A stretch of 33,855 nucleotides of DNA from Bacillota bacterium (GTDB taxonomy: Bacteria; Bacillota_C; Negativicutes; Sporomusales; Sporomusaceae), in contig JAEZQV010000495.1 in assembly GCA_023441125.1 (NCBI GenBank), positions 1 to 33,855 of the forward strand, in the 5' to 3' direction. Positions 33,794 to 33,855 of the stretch are shown here, piece by piece (position 1 is the stretch's first letter; each line of letters opens with the position of its first letter). Position numbers and translations under genes: made by a program. Under the pieces are notes generated by a model. That model made no database searches. It was not told the origin of the DNA and was given only the letters and a program-made list of their open reading frames with translations.

Positions 33794-33855
33794 TGAACCG
33801 GTACCCTAAATTAGGACAGTGAGAAGAAATCCGTTTTAGGAAGCGATGAGATGAT
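33794..33855 (+). mobile_element. Possible left end of an IS3-family insertion sequence (continues outside)
   Basis: A block opening TGAACCGGTACCC and closing ATTAGGACA (33794-33818) has the form of IS3/IS150-group terminal repeats (TG...ACCC...GGACA). AGGAAG (33838-33843) then precedes an ATG at 33851, as expected for orfA. The rest of the element lies beyond the window, so this is a partial, tentative call. Confidence 0.4.

Overview
This window looks like a chromosomal segment of an endospore-forming Firmicute of about 50-53% GC. The most likely group is the Negativicutes (Sporomusaceae type). That assignment is an inference from gene content and protein flavour; nothing here shows the outer membrane directly. 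Sporulation capacity is well supported by a Spo0F-type response regulator, a Fin-type anti-sigma-F protein, SpoVT, a SpoVB/YabM-type flippase, and promoter matches for sigma-H, sigma-F and sigma-G. No rRNA, tRNA or CRISPR array was seen.

Layout. 1-5.7 kb holds the end of a sensor kinase, a VOC enzyme, a small Cys protein, a DUF2156 protein, an SpeD-type SAM decarboxylase, a cytochrome-b-like membrane protein and a divergent MurE-like ligase on the minus strand. 5.7-9 kb holds a VanW lipoprotein, a SpoIID/LytB protein and a soluble chemoreceptor-like protein. 9-20 kb is a block matching the classic Bacillus order: DUF1934(ywiB)-argS-rpoE-pyrG-[sppA-Yip1-DUF6044-like]-spo0F-[Cys-rich protein]-transaldolase-glpX. 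20-22.6 kb holds a LysM/M23 endopeptidase, a GC-rich non-coding element and a metallophosphatase-like protein that has lost its metal ligands. 22.6-31 kb matches the Bacillus yabK-mfd-spoVT-yabM-yabN block: PrsW-like gene-fin-mfd-spoVT-spoVB/yabM-mazG-hup. 31-33.5 kb is a phosphate module: OmpR-type regulator, pstB and phoU, with a TTAACA-N5-TTAACA Pho box before pstB. The right edge carries what looks like the left end of an IS3-family element.

The most interesting points are these. (1) A minimal PrsW-like intramembrane-protease-type gene overlaps fin by ATGA and lies behind a near-perfect sigma-F promoter, which predicts forespore co-expression. (2) Three genes (DUF2156, DUF1934, VanW) appear to begin at non-canonical AUC, AUU and AUA codons placed after Shine-Dalgarno sequences. 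(3) A secreted 5'-nucleotidase-like protein looks like a pseudoenzyme. (4) A MurE paralogue lacks the His of the DxAHNP-type motif and the usual DNPR motif. (5) The gene usually called fsa carries the Glu and Phe residues that mark transaldolases. All promoter calls are pattern matches by eye.
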